Made by a program: the position numbers and the translations under genes
The notes under the pieces: generated by a model
The model's database searches: none
The model's input: the letters and a program-made list of their open reading frames with translations, nothing else
Told to the model about the DNA's origin: nothing
Origin: Coniochaeta sp. PMI_546
Taxonomy: Eukaryota > Ascomycota > Sordariomycetes > Coniochaetales > Coniochaetaceae
Reading direction: 5' to 3'
Length of the DNA stretch: 64,000 nt
Assembly: GCA_021432605.1 (NCBI GenBank)
Contig: MU271153.1
Coordinates: 682,001 to 746,000, forward strand
Part shown: positions 21,134-32,800 of the stretch, piece after piece
Layout of the letters: each line of letters begins with the position of its first letter
Position numbering within the stretch: position 1 is the stretch's first letter

Positions 21134-23029
21134 ATGGCAACACGAGGTGTTGAGCAACCTCAGGCGAGTTCTGACTACGATCTTTCATCGCCGCTGGACT
21201 CACAAGATGCCGTCGGCCTCCGTCAAGGACTCGCCTCGTACGGAGATCCCCATTTCTCACTCTTCCTGCGCAAAGTCTTTATCAAGGCACTGGGGTATAG
21301 CGAGGATGCACTCTCGCGGCCTATCATTGGAATCGTCAACACCTATTCTAGCTTCAACCCATGCCATGCCAACATACCACAGCTCATGGAAGCCGTCAAG
21401 CGAGGAGTCCACCTTGCAGGTGGCCTCGCTATCGACTTCCCAACCATCAGTTTACACGAATCCTTCTCATCACCGACAAGCATGTACCTCCGCAACCTTA
21501 TGAGCATGGACACGGAGGAAATGATTCTAGCGCAGCCAGTCGATGCTGTCGTCCTGATAGGGGGTAACTTACTCTGCACTTACCACCCTATTCTTGCCCC
21601 TGTCTAACACCATCCAGGCTGCGACAAAACCGTCCCGGCCCAGCTCATGGGCGGCCTATCGGCAAACAAGCCCATCTTGCACTTGGTGACAGGCCCCATG
21701 ATGCCCGGCAGCCACAGCGGCGTCCGCATAGGCGCCTGCACCGACTGCCGCAACAACTGGGCCAAGTACCGTGCCGGGGCGATCGACATCGAAGAGATCG
21801 CTGCCATCAACGAGGAGCTCGCGCCCACGGCGGGCACATGCGGCGTGATGGGCACGGCTAGCACCATGGCCGCTATCCTCGTGGGGTTGGGCTTGATGCC
21901 ATTTGCCGGCGCCACTGCGCCCGCCGTCTCCTCTGCACGGCTGAGGATAGCGGAGGCGACTGGCGCCAATGCCGTGGCTGCTACGCGGAATGCAGATCTG
22001 CGCCCACAGACGTTGTTGACACGCGACTCATTCATCAACGCCATCACGGTCCTCCAGGCCATTGGAGGCAGCACCAATGCCGTCGTGCATCTCATGGCCA
22101 TCATCAACCGCCACCCCGGCCTGACCGGCGAACCCATAACCCTCGACACGATCGACGCGGTAGGTCGCAACGTCCCGCTCCTAGTCGACCTCAAGCCCAG
22201 CGGTGACGGGTACATGACCGACTTCCACAACTCGGGGGGCATGGCCGCTCTCCTCCGACAGCTCCGCCCGCTCCTGAAGCTCAACGCAATGACCATCTCT
22301 GGACGGACATTAGGCGAAGAACTCGACCTCGCACCGACCCTCGGGCCTGCACCAGGCAGCCCCAACAGCGTCGTTTCCCTGCTCTCAACACCGCTCTACC
22401 CTTCCTCGGCCCTCGTCGTGCTCCGCGGCAACCTCGCCCCGGGCGGGGCAGTCATGAAAGCCAGCGCCAGCAAGTACCGCCGTCTCCTCAGCCACCGCGG
22501 GCCGGCGGTCGTCTTCGCCGGCGCTGCGGACCTGGCTCGACGGATCGACGATCCTGATCTGGAGGTCACCCCCGACAGCGTGCTGGTCCTGCAGAACATC
22601 GGCCCCGTCGGACACCCGGGCATGCCGGAGGCGGGTCTCGTGCCCATACCGCGGAAGCTGGCCGCGCAGGGGGTGCAGGATATGCTCCGCGTCTCGGACG
22701 GGCGGATGAGTGGCACCGCGGGCGGGACGGTGGTGCTGCATGTCTCCCCGGAGGCTGCGGTGGTGGAGTCTGTGCTGGGGGTGGTGAGGGATGGAGATAT
22801 CGTGGCGTGCGATGTCGAGAGGAGGGTGTTGGAGGTGGAGATTTCGGAGGAGGAGATCAAGCGGCGGGTCGAGGAGAGGAGGAGGAAGTTGGAGGAAGAC
22901 GGGGAGGTGACGAAGGATGGTGGGCCGGCCAGGCGGATCAGGGGTTACAGAGGTCTCTATGTGCGCAACGTCAACCAGGCCGAGAGGGGGGCTGATTTTG
23001 ACTTCTTGACTGCTGCCGGCGGGCTCTAG
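21134..23029 (+). CDS. IlvD/EDD-family dehydratase, sugar-acid (pentonate) type
   Basis: Iron-sulfur dehydratase of 613 residues in two exons (21134-21563, 21618-23029; GTAACT donor, CTAAC branch, CCAG acceptor). The three cluster cysteines expected for the family are present: Cys77 in NPCHANIPQ, Cys145 in GGCDKT and Cys218 in AGTCGVMGTASTM. The C-terminal part has RVSDGRMSGTAGGTVVLHV, close to the SDARMSGTA pattern of L-arabonate/D-xylonate dehydratases. Ilv3 enzymes usually read TDGRFSGG there. The end (VNQAERGADFDFL) also matches the pentonate group. There is no mitochondrial targeting peptide, unlike fungal Ilv3. The likely role is cytosolic dehydration of a sugar acid, not branched-chain amino-acid synthesis. 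The exact substrate is unknown, and automatic annotation would probably call it dihydroxy-acid dehydratase. Confidence 0.88.
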
Positions 23030-23168
23030 GCTTTGCCAGTCATCAAGTTCCAGATGTGGCTCAAGTATATAGTAGCCTTCCAATTCAACAACCACATTGT
23101 CGACGTAGCCATCGTTGAGAGGCAATAGTCAGCCGGCTTCCACGCAACAATACTCGTTGTTCTCCACA

Positions 23169-23240
23169 GGTCTTGTGGCTCAATGGCAGAGCGTCTGACT
23201 ACGAATCAGGAGGTTGCAGGTTCGACCCCTGCCAAGATCA
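23169..23240 (+). tRNA. tRNA-Arg (anticodon ACG)
   Basis: Full cloverleaf: acceptor GGTCTTG pairs with CAAGATC (one G-T), D stem GCTC/GAGC, anticodon stem TCTGA/TCAGG with loop CTACGAA (anticodon ACG, read as ICG after editing), T stem GCAGG/CCTGC with loop TTCGACC. No intron. A TTTT terminator lies at 23244-23247. Confidence 0.96.
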
Positions 23241-23243
23241 CAC

Positions 23244-23247
23244 TTTT
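23244..23247 (+). terminator. Pol III terminator of tRNA-Arg
   Basis: Run of four T directly after the tRNA 3' end. Confidence 0.6.
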
Positions 23248-24418
23248 GCTGGATGCTGCCATTTTGACAACTCGAGGTAATACTGTCATGACTCGTGCGC
23301 CTGTCGGTGGGTACCCCGCCGTCTGCGCCCCAGGCACGGTGTTGAAGTGGCTTCGCGCGCTACGAGCTCCACGTCGTAGGTTGTACGGCTTCCCTCCGGC
23401 ACAGTGTAATATTATTAGCGCAGTGGTCATAGGGAAAGTGTTCGAGCGCGTGGCCATGCTTTCAACTACCCTTCGTTACTTTCCCCTTTGGAGTCTCCAC
23501 GCAGACCGTTTTGCTCTGCAGATCAGCTATGTATGTCGTTGTGATTTCGATGGGTGTTACTTGCCTTGATACTTGCGGTAAGTTAAGTCTGTGCCTGACC
23601 GGTCCGGAACTTGCATTTGTTTCCTAGTCCATTGAACGCCCCCCGTATTATGCTCCGTGAGACTATAGTCATTCTTGCCACTATACGGCATGACCCGGCT
23701 CCGATTATCTGGTAGACTTCGTCCTAAGATGATCGAGTTTTCGAAAAGAATTCATTGCGTTTGATCAGGCCTCAAGCTCGTCCAATAGCTTAGAGCCCCT
23801 GGAGGGGAGTATCGTTCAGTCAGCGTGAATGGTACAGCAGCCGTGTTAAGCAATCATGCGTATTGAATTCCAGAGACATAGAGACATTGAAAGTCGGAGT
23901 CTAACCCAACGTAAGGGAAGCGAAAGACTTCATATACAGGACAACGGAGGCTGGCAGAGTGCGTTTCTGTTGCTCGGACGTATGCTTCGTCACATTTCGC
24001 TTTCTGCAGTGACGCGGCTGACTTATATGGTAACGGGTCAGATTAAGTCGCCTCGCTGTCACTTGATCATTTACAGGATCACCTTGAAACATATGTGAAA
24101 TATGTTCAACACGACTGTGTTGTATTAAAACGACTGATGAGCCAGAAACAATTGCTTTACCACTCTTAGGATTATTAAGAGTCCCAGCAGAAACACGCAA
24201 AACGCCCCTGAAGCAGAAAATCGAGGCGATAGTAGGCACAACCTACCATCCATCCGAGTCATCAGACAACAATGCAAACCACAAATCCAGTCTCACCCAA
24301 ACCTCGGCCTGTGGATCTCCCTGGCGGCTCGACCACTGCAGCTTGAAGTCCATATCTGGAAGCATCACGCCACTCCTATTATCAGACGACAATAAGTCCA
24401 GTCCTGACGTAGAGAACT

Positions 24419-25684
24419 TTAATCTTTCTTCTCCTTCTCCTTCTCCTTGCCTTCTTTATCATTCTTCTCCTTCTCTTGATCATCCTTCTTCTCCTTGCTC
24501 TTCTCCTTGCCCTTACTCTTCTCCTTCTCCTTCTTCTCCGCCTCCTTCTTCGCCTTTTCCTCCTTTTCCTTCTCCTCCTTGATCCTCTTCTTCTCCTCAT
24601 CCTCCTTCTTCTCCCACTTAGCATACGGCTCGGCATTGACCGTGCTCTTGGTCATGGTCTCCCTCAGACCCTGAGTCGACAGCGCCTTGCCCTCCTCGCC
24701 GACCTTGAACCGGCCAATCAGGCTCACCACGATGGAGCCGCCCACGATCGCCGTGAGCACCCACCGGTAGGTGCCATACCACTGCGGCGCCCAGCCGAGG
24801 GTCGTGGCCCGCGCATCGGCGAAATACAGTGCGACGAAGGCCGCGAACTGGCCTGTCAGAGCCCACTCGATGGGCAGCATGAGCGTCGGCCACGCGAAGG
24901 CGGGCGCGAGGACGCCCATGGCGAAGCGGAAGTTTGTGCGGGGCTGCAGGGGTGTCTTCTCGGCCAGCTCGAGGCCCCAGTGGATGGCGCCGAGGAAGGA
25001 GATGATGACGGCGCCGTAGCCGAGCTGGATGGGTTCCAGGTGCTGCAGGAACTCGGACGCGGTCTGGTTGGAGACCATGAAGCTGTTGAGGAACTGGTTG
25101 TCTGTCGGCCACATCGTGTTGAGGTTCCAGGAGAGGTAGACGGTGCTCAGGGACGTGAAGAGGTAGGGCACTGTTCCGGCCAGGCCTAGACGGTAGTACG
25201 AGCGGGGTACGGATGTCAGGGCCACTGTGTCCACGACGGTGTTCTGGTAGTTTACTCGGTTAGGTTTGTCATTGGTCAGCGACAGATCGGCGAGAGGACT
25301 TACTATATCGTTCTTCAAGCTGCCCATCACCTCGTCCTTATCCTCCTTGCCCACCTTGGTGTTTCCTGCGGGTTGCGAATCCGGCAGCAATGCGCCGGCT
25401 GTAGTCGACGTGCTGGTTACACTCTCTGGATGAGCTTCCAGCTTCCGCTGTGCGGCCTCTTGCTCTTGCTTCTTGATTTCAGAAGGGGGGATGAAGGGCT
25501 TGGAGGCATATCGTGCTCGCCAGACGACTGGAGTGGCTTGTGGGAGAGCTGGTGGTCGTAGCTGTTTGAGTGCGCCATTGGAGGCGGATAGTCTGTGGAA
25601 GGAGGCCGCTGTCGCCGATGATGGCTTGGCCTTGGGGAGTGCCCTTGCAGGCAGACGTAGTAAGGGGCTGGTCCCTCGTAGCAT
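24419..25684 (-). CDS. DUF3429-family mitochondrial inner-membrane protein with Lys/Glu-rich tail
   Basis: Predicted mitochondrial membrane protein of unknown role. The N terminus (MLRGTSPLLRLPARALPKAK) is Arg/Lys-rich and free of acids, as expected for a matrix-targeting presequence. Hydrophobic segments lie at about residues 146-166 (GLAGTVPYLFTSLSTVYLSW), 202-218, 235-275 and 285-304. This matches DUF3429, typified by TMEM69. A 60-nt segment, 25303-25244, begins GTAAGT, has CTAACC near its end and finishes CCAG. Removing it keeps the frame (NDI joined to NTVV), so it is almost surely an intron and the mature protein has 401 residues rather than 421. The last 65 residues are nearly all Lys and Glu, encoded by a TTCTCC-rich tract on the plus strand. 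It is divergent from vps13. Confidence 0.87.
   Translation of the reverse strand: MLRGTSPLLRLPARALPKAKPSSATAASFHRLSASNGALKQLRPPALPQATPVVWRARYASKPFIPPSEIKKQEQEAAQRKLEAHPESVTSTSTTAGALLPDSQPAGNTKVGKEDKDEVMGSLKNDIVSPLADLSLTNDKPNRVNYQNTVVDTVALTSVPRSYYRLGLAGTVPYLFTSLSTVYLSWNLNTMWPTDNQFLNSFMVSNQTASEFLQHLEPIQLGYGAVIISFLGAIHWGLELAEKTPLQPRTNFRFAMGVLAPAFAWPTLMLPIEWALTGQFAAFVALYFADARATTLGWAPQWYGTYRWVLTAIVGGSIVVSLIGRFKVGEEGKALSTQGLRETMTKSTVNAEPYAKWEKKEDEEKKRIKEEKEKEEKAKKEAEKKEKEKSKGKEKSKEKKDDQEKEKNDKEGKEKEKEKKD
24421..24600. repeat. TTCTCC-type pyrimidine-rich tract encoding the Lys/Glu tail
   Basis: Degenerate TTCTCC/CTTCTC repeats on the plus strand, purine-rich on the coding (minus) strand, producing the KEKEK tail of the DUF3429 protein. 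The strand asymmetry and hexamer period suggest expansion by slippage. Confidence 0.7.
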
Positions 25685-26881
25685 CGTGAACGACTTGGAG
25701 GGCCCGTAGCTTTGGGTAGGGGTAAATTACGCTCAATAACACCGAGATGTACGGACGATGTTCAGAAAGCAGTTCAGATCACCGCCGGTTTCCAGGTCCG
25801 AACAGCCTCGTATACTACTTACTGCTTGTCAACAGAGAGGCAGGGAGACAGAGAGAGAGAGAATATGGATGAGATGCGATATTTAGGTAGCTGAGAAAAT
25901 ACAATAACCTGGATACTGTCAATTGCTTATCTCCATATCTCCTTGACGATCATCAATGCCGCTCTTGTTCTCGTGTTGACCTGCCTTTGACCTGCTTGAG
26001 CTCCATGAAACATCACCGGTGACGTAATGGTCCTGTCCACCCCCCACCTGCCGCCGCCGTGAGTGGACGGGGAGGGGCCCTCAGAGCTGCCAGACAAAAC
26101 AGAGCCATGCCGAGAATCGTCCACTGCTTCGGCTTCTGTTTGCCGTCCTGTTCCAACTACCTCTACTTAGTAAATCGTGATCGAGACTTCGAGTCTGAAA
26201 GGGTTAGGATTAGACTTGTGCACGCTGCCTTGTCGATTAGATTCTTCCCTGATGTATGCAGAAGACAAGGCGACGGTTCTCTCAATCTGCAGAAGACTCA
26301 TTAAGGCAGCTTGCTGTGGAAGGCATGGAAGCTAAGGTAGGGTACAGTGGTACGTACCCTGCGGTACCGCTAACCAGACCCCTGTCCTCCAGCCGAGGAA
26401 AGATTGGACAACGGGGAAGGTGCCAACCATCGTCGTCATTGAGAAGATGGAACCACCAGCAAGAGTCCCAGTTTTTGAAGCTCACCACTTGAGCTTGATC
26501 CAGTCCTGCGATATCTTGTCCACTTTTCTTGTCCCTGGACTGCCTAGCAAACCGCTGCAGTTGTGACATTTCATCTGCTTTACGATACAACATTCGGCCT
26601 ACAGCGACTGGCAAGCAGTCGCTCTTATCCCTTGAGCTTAGGCCAAGACGAACCCCGCTGAACCACATTGCATGACGCCGGCTTCCACCACTACATCGGA
26701 GGCATCGTAGCTCAGTAACGACTTCACGACGCGACGACCTCGGCCAGCACCCCCCCACACCACATTGCCGAAAGCATACGAGTGTCGATTCTACGACTTC
26801 AGATGATGCTCCCTCACGAACCGCGATAAACGACCGAAACGTCCAAGCTCCCGGCCCGGGTTACGGCACCCTACAGTCACC
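25685..26881. other. divergent upstream region, DUF3429 gene / vps13
   Basis: 1.2 kb between two divergent start codons. Several short open frames occur, none with motifs. A short TTAGGATTAG near 26205 looks telomere-like but is a single degenerate copy. Confidence 0.5.
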
Positions 26882-29800
26882 ATGTTGGAAGGCCTAGTAG
26901 CCGGTTTGTTGAACCGCTTCCTGGGCATGTACGTCAAGAACTTCGATCCAGCACAGCTCAAAGTCGGTATATGGTCGGGAGATGTTAAGCTCAGCAACCT
27001 CGAGCTCCGCCGCGAAGCCCTGGACCAGCTGAAGCTGCCCATCAACGTCATCGAAGGCCACCTTGGCCAGTTGACCCTCACCATACCGTGGTCGAACCTG
27101 CGAGGCGCACCTGTCAAGGTCTACATCGAAGATGTCTATCTCCTGGCGTCGCCGAAGGAGGAGGCACAGTACAACGAGGAAGAGGAGGAGCGCAGGAGGC
27201 AGCGTATCAAGATGGAGAAGCTCGATTCGGCCGAGTTGCTCAAGGAGAGGTCTCAAGAAGGCCTGAGCCAGGAGGAACAGAAGCGGAGCCAGACCTTCAC
27301 AGCAAGTCTGGTCACCAAGATCGTGGATAACCTCCAGGTCACAGTGAAGAATATTCACGTGCGATATGAGGACTCGATATCCGCGCCAGGTCATCCCTTC
27401 GCCTTGGGCATCACGCTGGAGGAGTTCAGCGCGGTTAGCACCGACGGTGAATGGAAACCCACCTTCATCCAGGACTCGAGCAAGGTCACACACAAGCTGG
27501 CCACGCTGGGAGCTCTGGCCGTCTACTGGAACACGGACACCAAGCTCATGGGCCCCGGACGCGAGGTGGAGGCTCCTGACGACGACCAGATGTCCCACCA
27601 GGATATGGTCGCAGAGTTCAAGTCCATGATTGTGAAGGCTGAAAATGACATATCAGGTGATCATCAATTCATTTTGAAACCCGTCAGCGGCCAGGCAAAG
27701 ATCGAGATGGATAAGACGGGAAGTTCGACTGCCCCCAAGCTCAAAGCAACATTACTGTTCGACGAGATCGGGCTTGTGTTGGATGACGACCAATACCGTG
27801 ATGCTCTCATGATGGTCGATCTTTTCCACTACTTTGTCCGCCATCAGGAGTACAAGAAATACCAACCTAAAGGGGTCAGACCCAAGGAGGACCCTCGTGC
27901 CTGGCTTCAGTTTGCCGGCAATGCTGTTCTCAGCAAGATTCACGAACGCAATCGGAGATGGTCCTGGGACTACTTCCGGGAGCGTCGTGATGACCGGAAT
28001 CGGTATATTGAACTGTTCAAGAAGAAGAAGCAGAACCAGCAGCTATCACCGGAGGAGAATGATGACCTCAATAGGCTCGAGTGGAAGCTCGACTACGAAG
28101 ACCTCCGATTCTGGCGCTCTTTGGCCCGAAATCAGCTACGGAAGGAGAATGCCGAGGCTCTGAGGAACAAACCTGCCCAACAGCCGAAGCAGCAGCAGCA
28201 AGGATGGTTGGCCTGGGCCTGGGGTGCCAAACCCCATGACCAGCCAGCTGATGGGACGGACAGCACGACGGAGAACACCGAAATGACAGAACAACAGCGC
28301 AAGGAGCTGTACGAAGCGATCGAGTGGGACGAGAAGAAGGCTTTAGCCGCCGAAGTAGATGTACCACGAGAGACCGTCAAGATACAAATTGAGGCGTCTC
28401 TAAGTACTGGAAGCTTCACTCTCAAGCAGGATCCTCACGGCAATACCAAGGATCTTCTGAGTTTGCACTTCGATGTGTTCAAAGCCAAGGGTTTGCAGCG
28501 CCCAGACTCCTTTCTAGCCGACATCAGTCTTGGTGGGTTGCGCGTCAATGACGGTACAACCCCGGAAAGTCTCTTCCAAGAGATCGTCAGGGTCAAGGAT
28601 GCGCCAGAGACCAAGCAGCAGCATCGACTCTCGATAGTTGAGCTCGAGAAGCATGAGGAGCAGAATGAGGAGCCGTTCTTCCAATTCCAGCTCGAAAACA
28701 ACCCACTCGACGGCCAGGGCGATGTTGCCCTCACCGCCAAGTTAAAGCCCCTTGAGATTGTGTGGAACCCGAACTTCGTCGTCGGTATCGTAGACTTCTT
28801 CAGACCTCCAGAGCGACACATGGAGTCCGTCACCGCCCTCATGGAGTCTGCCGGTGCTACGGTCGAAGGCCTACGGGAACAGACAAGAGCAGGCCTGGAG
28901 TTCGCTCTAGAGGAGCATAAAACCATCAATGCCAAACTGGATCTCCAGGCTCCCCTCATCATCATTCCTCAGAGTGTCAAGACCAAGACATCGCCGTGTC
29001 TGATCCTCGATGCTGGCCATATCAGCGTGAATAGCGAGCTGGTAGATCAAGCAACAATGAAGGAAGTCCAGGCGAAGCAGAGGTCGACGTATACGGACGA
29101 AGACTTCAAGAAATTGGAGTCACTGATGTACGATCGCTTCAACGTCAAGCTTACATCTACTCAGCTTCTCATAGGACCCTCGATCAAGGAAACGAAGAAG
29201 CAGCTCGATGCGAAGGACGAAGAACTCACGATGCACATTGTCCAGAGGATCAGCGTCGATTTCGTAGTCCAGACCTCGATCTTACCCAAAGCACCGAACC
29301 TCACCAAGCTAAAAGTCTCTGGTCGCCTTCCAGTCCTCCATGCGGCCGTATCAGACGCCAAATACAAGGCATTGATGCGCATCATTGATGTAGCGATACC
29401 CAAGTTCGACGGGGACCAGCAGCAGGTGCAGCCATCTCCGGAGCTGCGGCCCAAGAGGCCCAGACTGTTGAGCAGCGCATCCGGCCGTCGCAAATCGGAA
29501 AGACGGCAGTCTTCCCACCTCTTACCGTTCCCAACTGAGCAGCAAGCAATCATCCTTAATGACGACGACTTAGACAACGACAAATTTGAGGATGCGAAAG
29601 ACGGGACGGCCAACGAACAGCTCAAGATGCAACAGCGCAGCTTCGAGTTCAAGTTTGCCGTTGACCAACTGAAAGGTTCCTTGTACCGAAGCGACCCAGA
29701 TGGCAAGAAACCGGATCAGCTGTTAGTCGAGCTGACTGCAGAGGACTTCGATCTTGAATTATATATCCGCCCGTACGACATGGCCGCTGAAGTTTCGCTT

Positions 29801-32800
29801 GGTGCCGTAACGGTAGATGATTTCGTCGACAACCCGCCTGCCGAGTTCAAGTCGATTGTCTCCTCCGGCGACGTCGAAGATCAGAAGGAGCAGCGGGACT
29901 TGGTCCACGTCAAGTTCGTGCGCGTTAAAAAGGAGTCCCCACAGTTTATGTCTGTCTACGAAGGTGTAGAGACGAATATCGACGTTGCGATCTCAACCAT
30001 CAACCTCATTGTGACCAGGAAGACTCTTCTCACCCTGCTTGATTTCATACTTGTTACGTTCACGAACAATGATAATGCCAACAGCCAGCAACAAGCTATC
30101 ACCGATACCGGCTCAGACCTCGACATTGACGTGACCCCTCCCTCGCCGGGGGCAGAGCAGAATGAAGCTGGAGCCATCAAGGTCAAGGTGGACCTCAAGA
30201 GTATTAGGCTTATTCTGAACAACGATGGGATTCGCCTTGCGACCCTCTCCTTTAAACATGCAGACGTCGGAGTGTTCCTGCTGGGGAAGACCATGCGTGT
30301 TTCCACTAAGCTGGGCGATCTCACGCTTGTCGACGATGTCAACCAAGGTGTTGCAGAGACCTCAGCGTTGCGCCAACTCATCGACATTGAGGGAGATGAT
30401 CTCGCTGATTTCCGCTACGAAACGTTCGATTCCAATTTGCAGCAGTATCCTGGCTACGATTCGTCAATATACTTGAGAGCTGGGTCTATCAAGATCAATT
30501 TCATGGAAGAGCCTTTCAGGAAGATAGTCGACTTCTTGGTCAAGTTCGGCAAGATGCAAGCAATTTACAATGCCGCGAGACAAGCCGTCACCAACCAAGC
30601 CAACCAGCTTCAACAGAGCACTAGCCGAATCAAGTTCGACATCATCGTTAAGACCCCGATCGTGGTCTTCCCACGAGTGGTTCTCACAGGGCGGGCGGAG
30701 CAGGCTCAAAGAGACTTGATAACGGCTTACCTAGGAGAAATTTACGCTCAGAACAAGTTTGTTCCGCTTGACGACTCTAAGGATTCAGAGATTGTCATGA
30801 AGCTATCAGCAGGCATTCGAAATGTGAGGCTTACATCACTGTTCCATTACCATGGGGACCAGTCCGAGGAGCTCGAGCTCATCGATGACCTTGATCTTGA
30901 CTTCAATATCACGTACGCCGAGCATAGAGACGGAGCAAAGCGGCCGGACCTTGAGATCGAGGGTACCATGAGCGACTTGAACTTACGCATCACTCAGTAC
31001 CAGCTGAAGTTCCTCTTAGAAATCTCCCGAGCGGTGCCAGCTGTGTTCGCCGGCGAGCCTGACCAGCAAATTGAGGAGGCGGAGCGCGGAGTCGATAGTA
31101 CGACTCTCGCAAGAGCCAGGACCATCTCAAGTGACGACGTCAGTACTCAGGAAAACCAACTGGTGGACTTGGGACCGGAGCTTGGATCCCATGGCGAGAC
31201 TTGGACCAAACTCGACCTTGTCTTCAAGGTGCAGACAGTTGCACTCGAGCTTATCGACGCCCCAGCTGATACCCCGGTTGGCAACATGGATGACGCAAGT
31301 CTGAGTCGCTTCTCGCTTGATCAAAGTCAGTTGAAGAGCAGGATGATGTCAAACGGCAGTCTGGAGGCCGAATTTGTTGTCCAGGCTTTCGCCATCTATG
31401 ACAGCCGGCCAAAGGAGACCAATAAGTTCAAGCGGATTATGACCAGCAGAAACAAGGAAGTGCAACAGTTCATGGCCAGTGTTTCAATGAGTGGTGGAAA
31501 GGAGCGCAACGTCATCGCCATCGTGGCTGTTGACAGTCCCCGGATAATATTCGCTATAGACTATCTATTTGCGATCCAGCGGTTCGTCACCGCTTCACTC
31601 GAAGTTGACGAAGGCAGCCCCGCGGATGATGAAAGCATCCTTGAGAGTCTCGAAGACCAAAGTGATGCGGATTCTATGCAAGTCACGTTCACCGGCAGAC
31701 AATCGGCGAGCAGCAACACAGCAGACAGAACGCAACTTGCCAGTCAGAGTGAGAAGGAAGAGGGATCCAAGATCAACGTTGCTTTCCGAGTCAACGTTGT
31801 TGACGCTCAGGTTATACTCATTGCCAATCCTCTCAGTGCGAGCTCGGAAGCGATCGTGCTAGGAGTCAAGCAGGTTCTGCTGTCGCAACAGCATGCGCTG
31901 ACCTTCCAGATCTCTGAGATTGGGATGTTCCTGTGTCGCATGGATCGATTTGACGATACACGTTTGAGGATTATCGACAACTTCTCTATCCAAATGTCTA
32001 TGGATAGCTCGCGACCTTCTTTAACGAACATCCATGTAGACATTGAGCCTCTGGTACTCCGCGTCTCCTTGCGAGACATTCTCCTCGCCATGCAGATCAT
32101 AACCAAGGCATCAGAGATGTCGAGCACGGAACCTAAGGAGCACAAATCCGGTGCAGCAGACGAGAAGGCCAAAGAGTTACGAGCGGCCGGCCTGAAGCAG
32201 CGCACCGCTAGTGGAAGAGGTCCCTCGACGCTGGCGGCCAGAACACGGGCTCTCACAAAAAGCAGTGGAAAGAGCATTAGTAAGGCACAGAATAACGACG
32301 GCCCTAAGGTCCACGATGTTACCAAACCACCACCAAGGCTTGAAGAGCTGACGGCTACTATTGACGGCTTCCGAGTGATCTTGATTGGCGACCTCCATGA
32401 ACTGCCGATCCTCGATCTGAGCGTCAAGAAGTTCACTGCTACCGCTCAGAACTGGTCGACGAACCTGAAGGCGGAAGCTGCCATCGACACCTATATCAAC
32501 ATCTACAACTTCGCAAAATCAGCCTGGGAGCCGCTCTTGGAGCCATGGCAGGTAGGCCTTGGTGTTGCAAAGGATCAATCTAGCGGCTTGATGTCCATCG
32601 ACGTTTCGTCCAAAAAGACTTTTGACATCACGATTACCACAGCTTCCATTGCGATAGTCTCCAAGTCGTTTGCGTTCTTGACACAAGACGAGGACGTGCT
32701 CACCAAGCCGCGAGGTGCAGAGCTACCCTACCGCATCAGAAATTACACAGGCTTTAGTATCGTCGTGCTGTCCAAGACCTCGTCTAGTGATGAGGAGAAC

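Larger units (their letters stand above)
23030..24418. other. intergenic region containing tRNA-Arg
   Basis: 1.4 kb between the dehydratase stop and the 3' end of the DUF3429 gene. Apart from the tRNA and its T-run nothing could be recognised. Longer open frames here are short and lack motifs. Confidence 0.5.

Noticed and set aside
23183-23569. 128-codon plus-strand frame
   Set aside because: It begins inside the tRNA-Arg gene, and the first residues are just the translated tRNA.
24382-24636. poly-Arg/Lys frame (-) and Pro/Ser frame (+) over the TTCTCC tract
   Set aside because: Both are other-frame readings of the Lys/Glu tail of the DUF3429 gene.
26200-26215. telomere-like GGGTTAGGATTAG
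   Set aside because: Only one perfect and one degenerate unit, with no array. Chance match.
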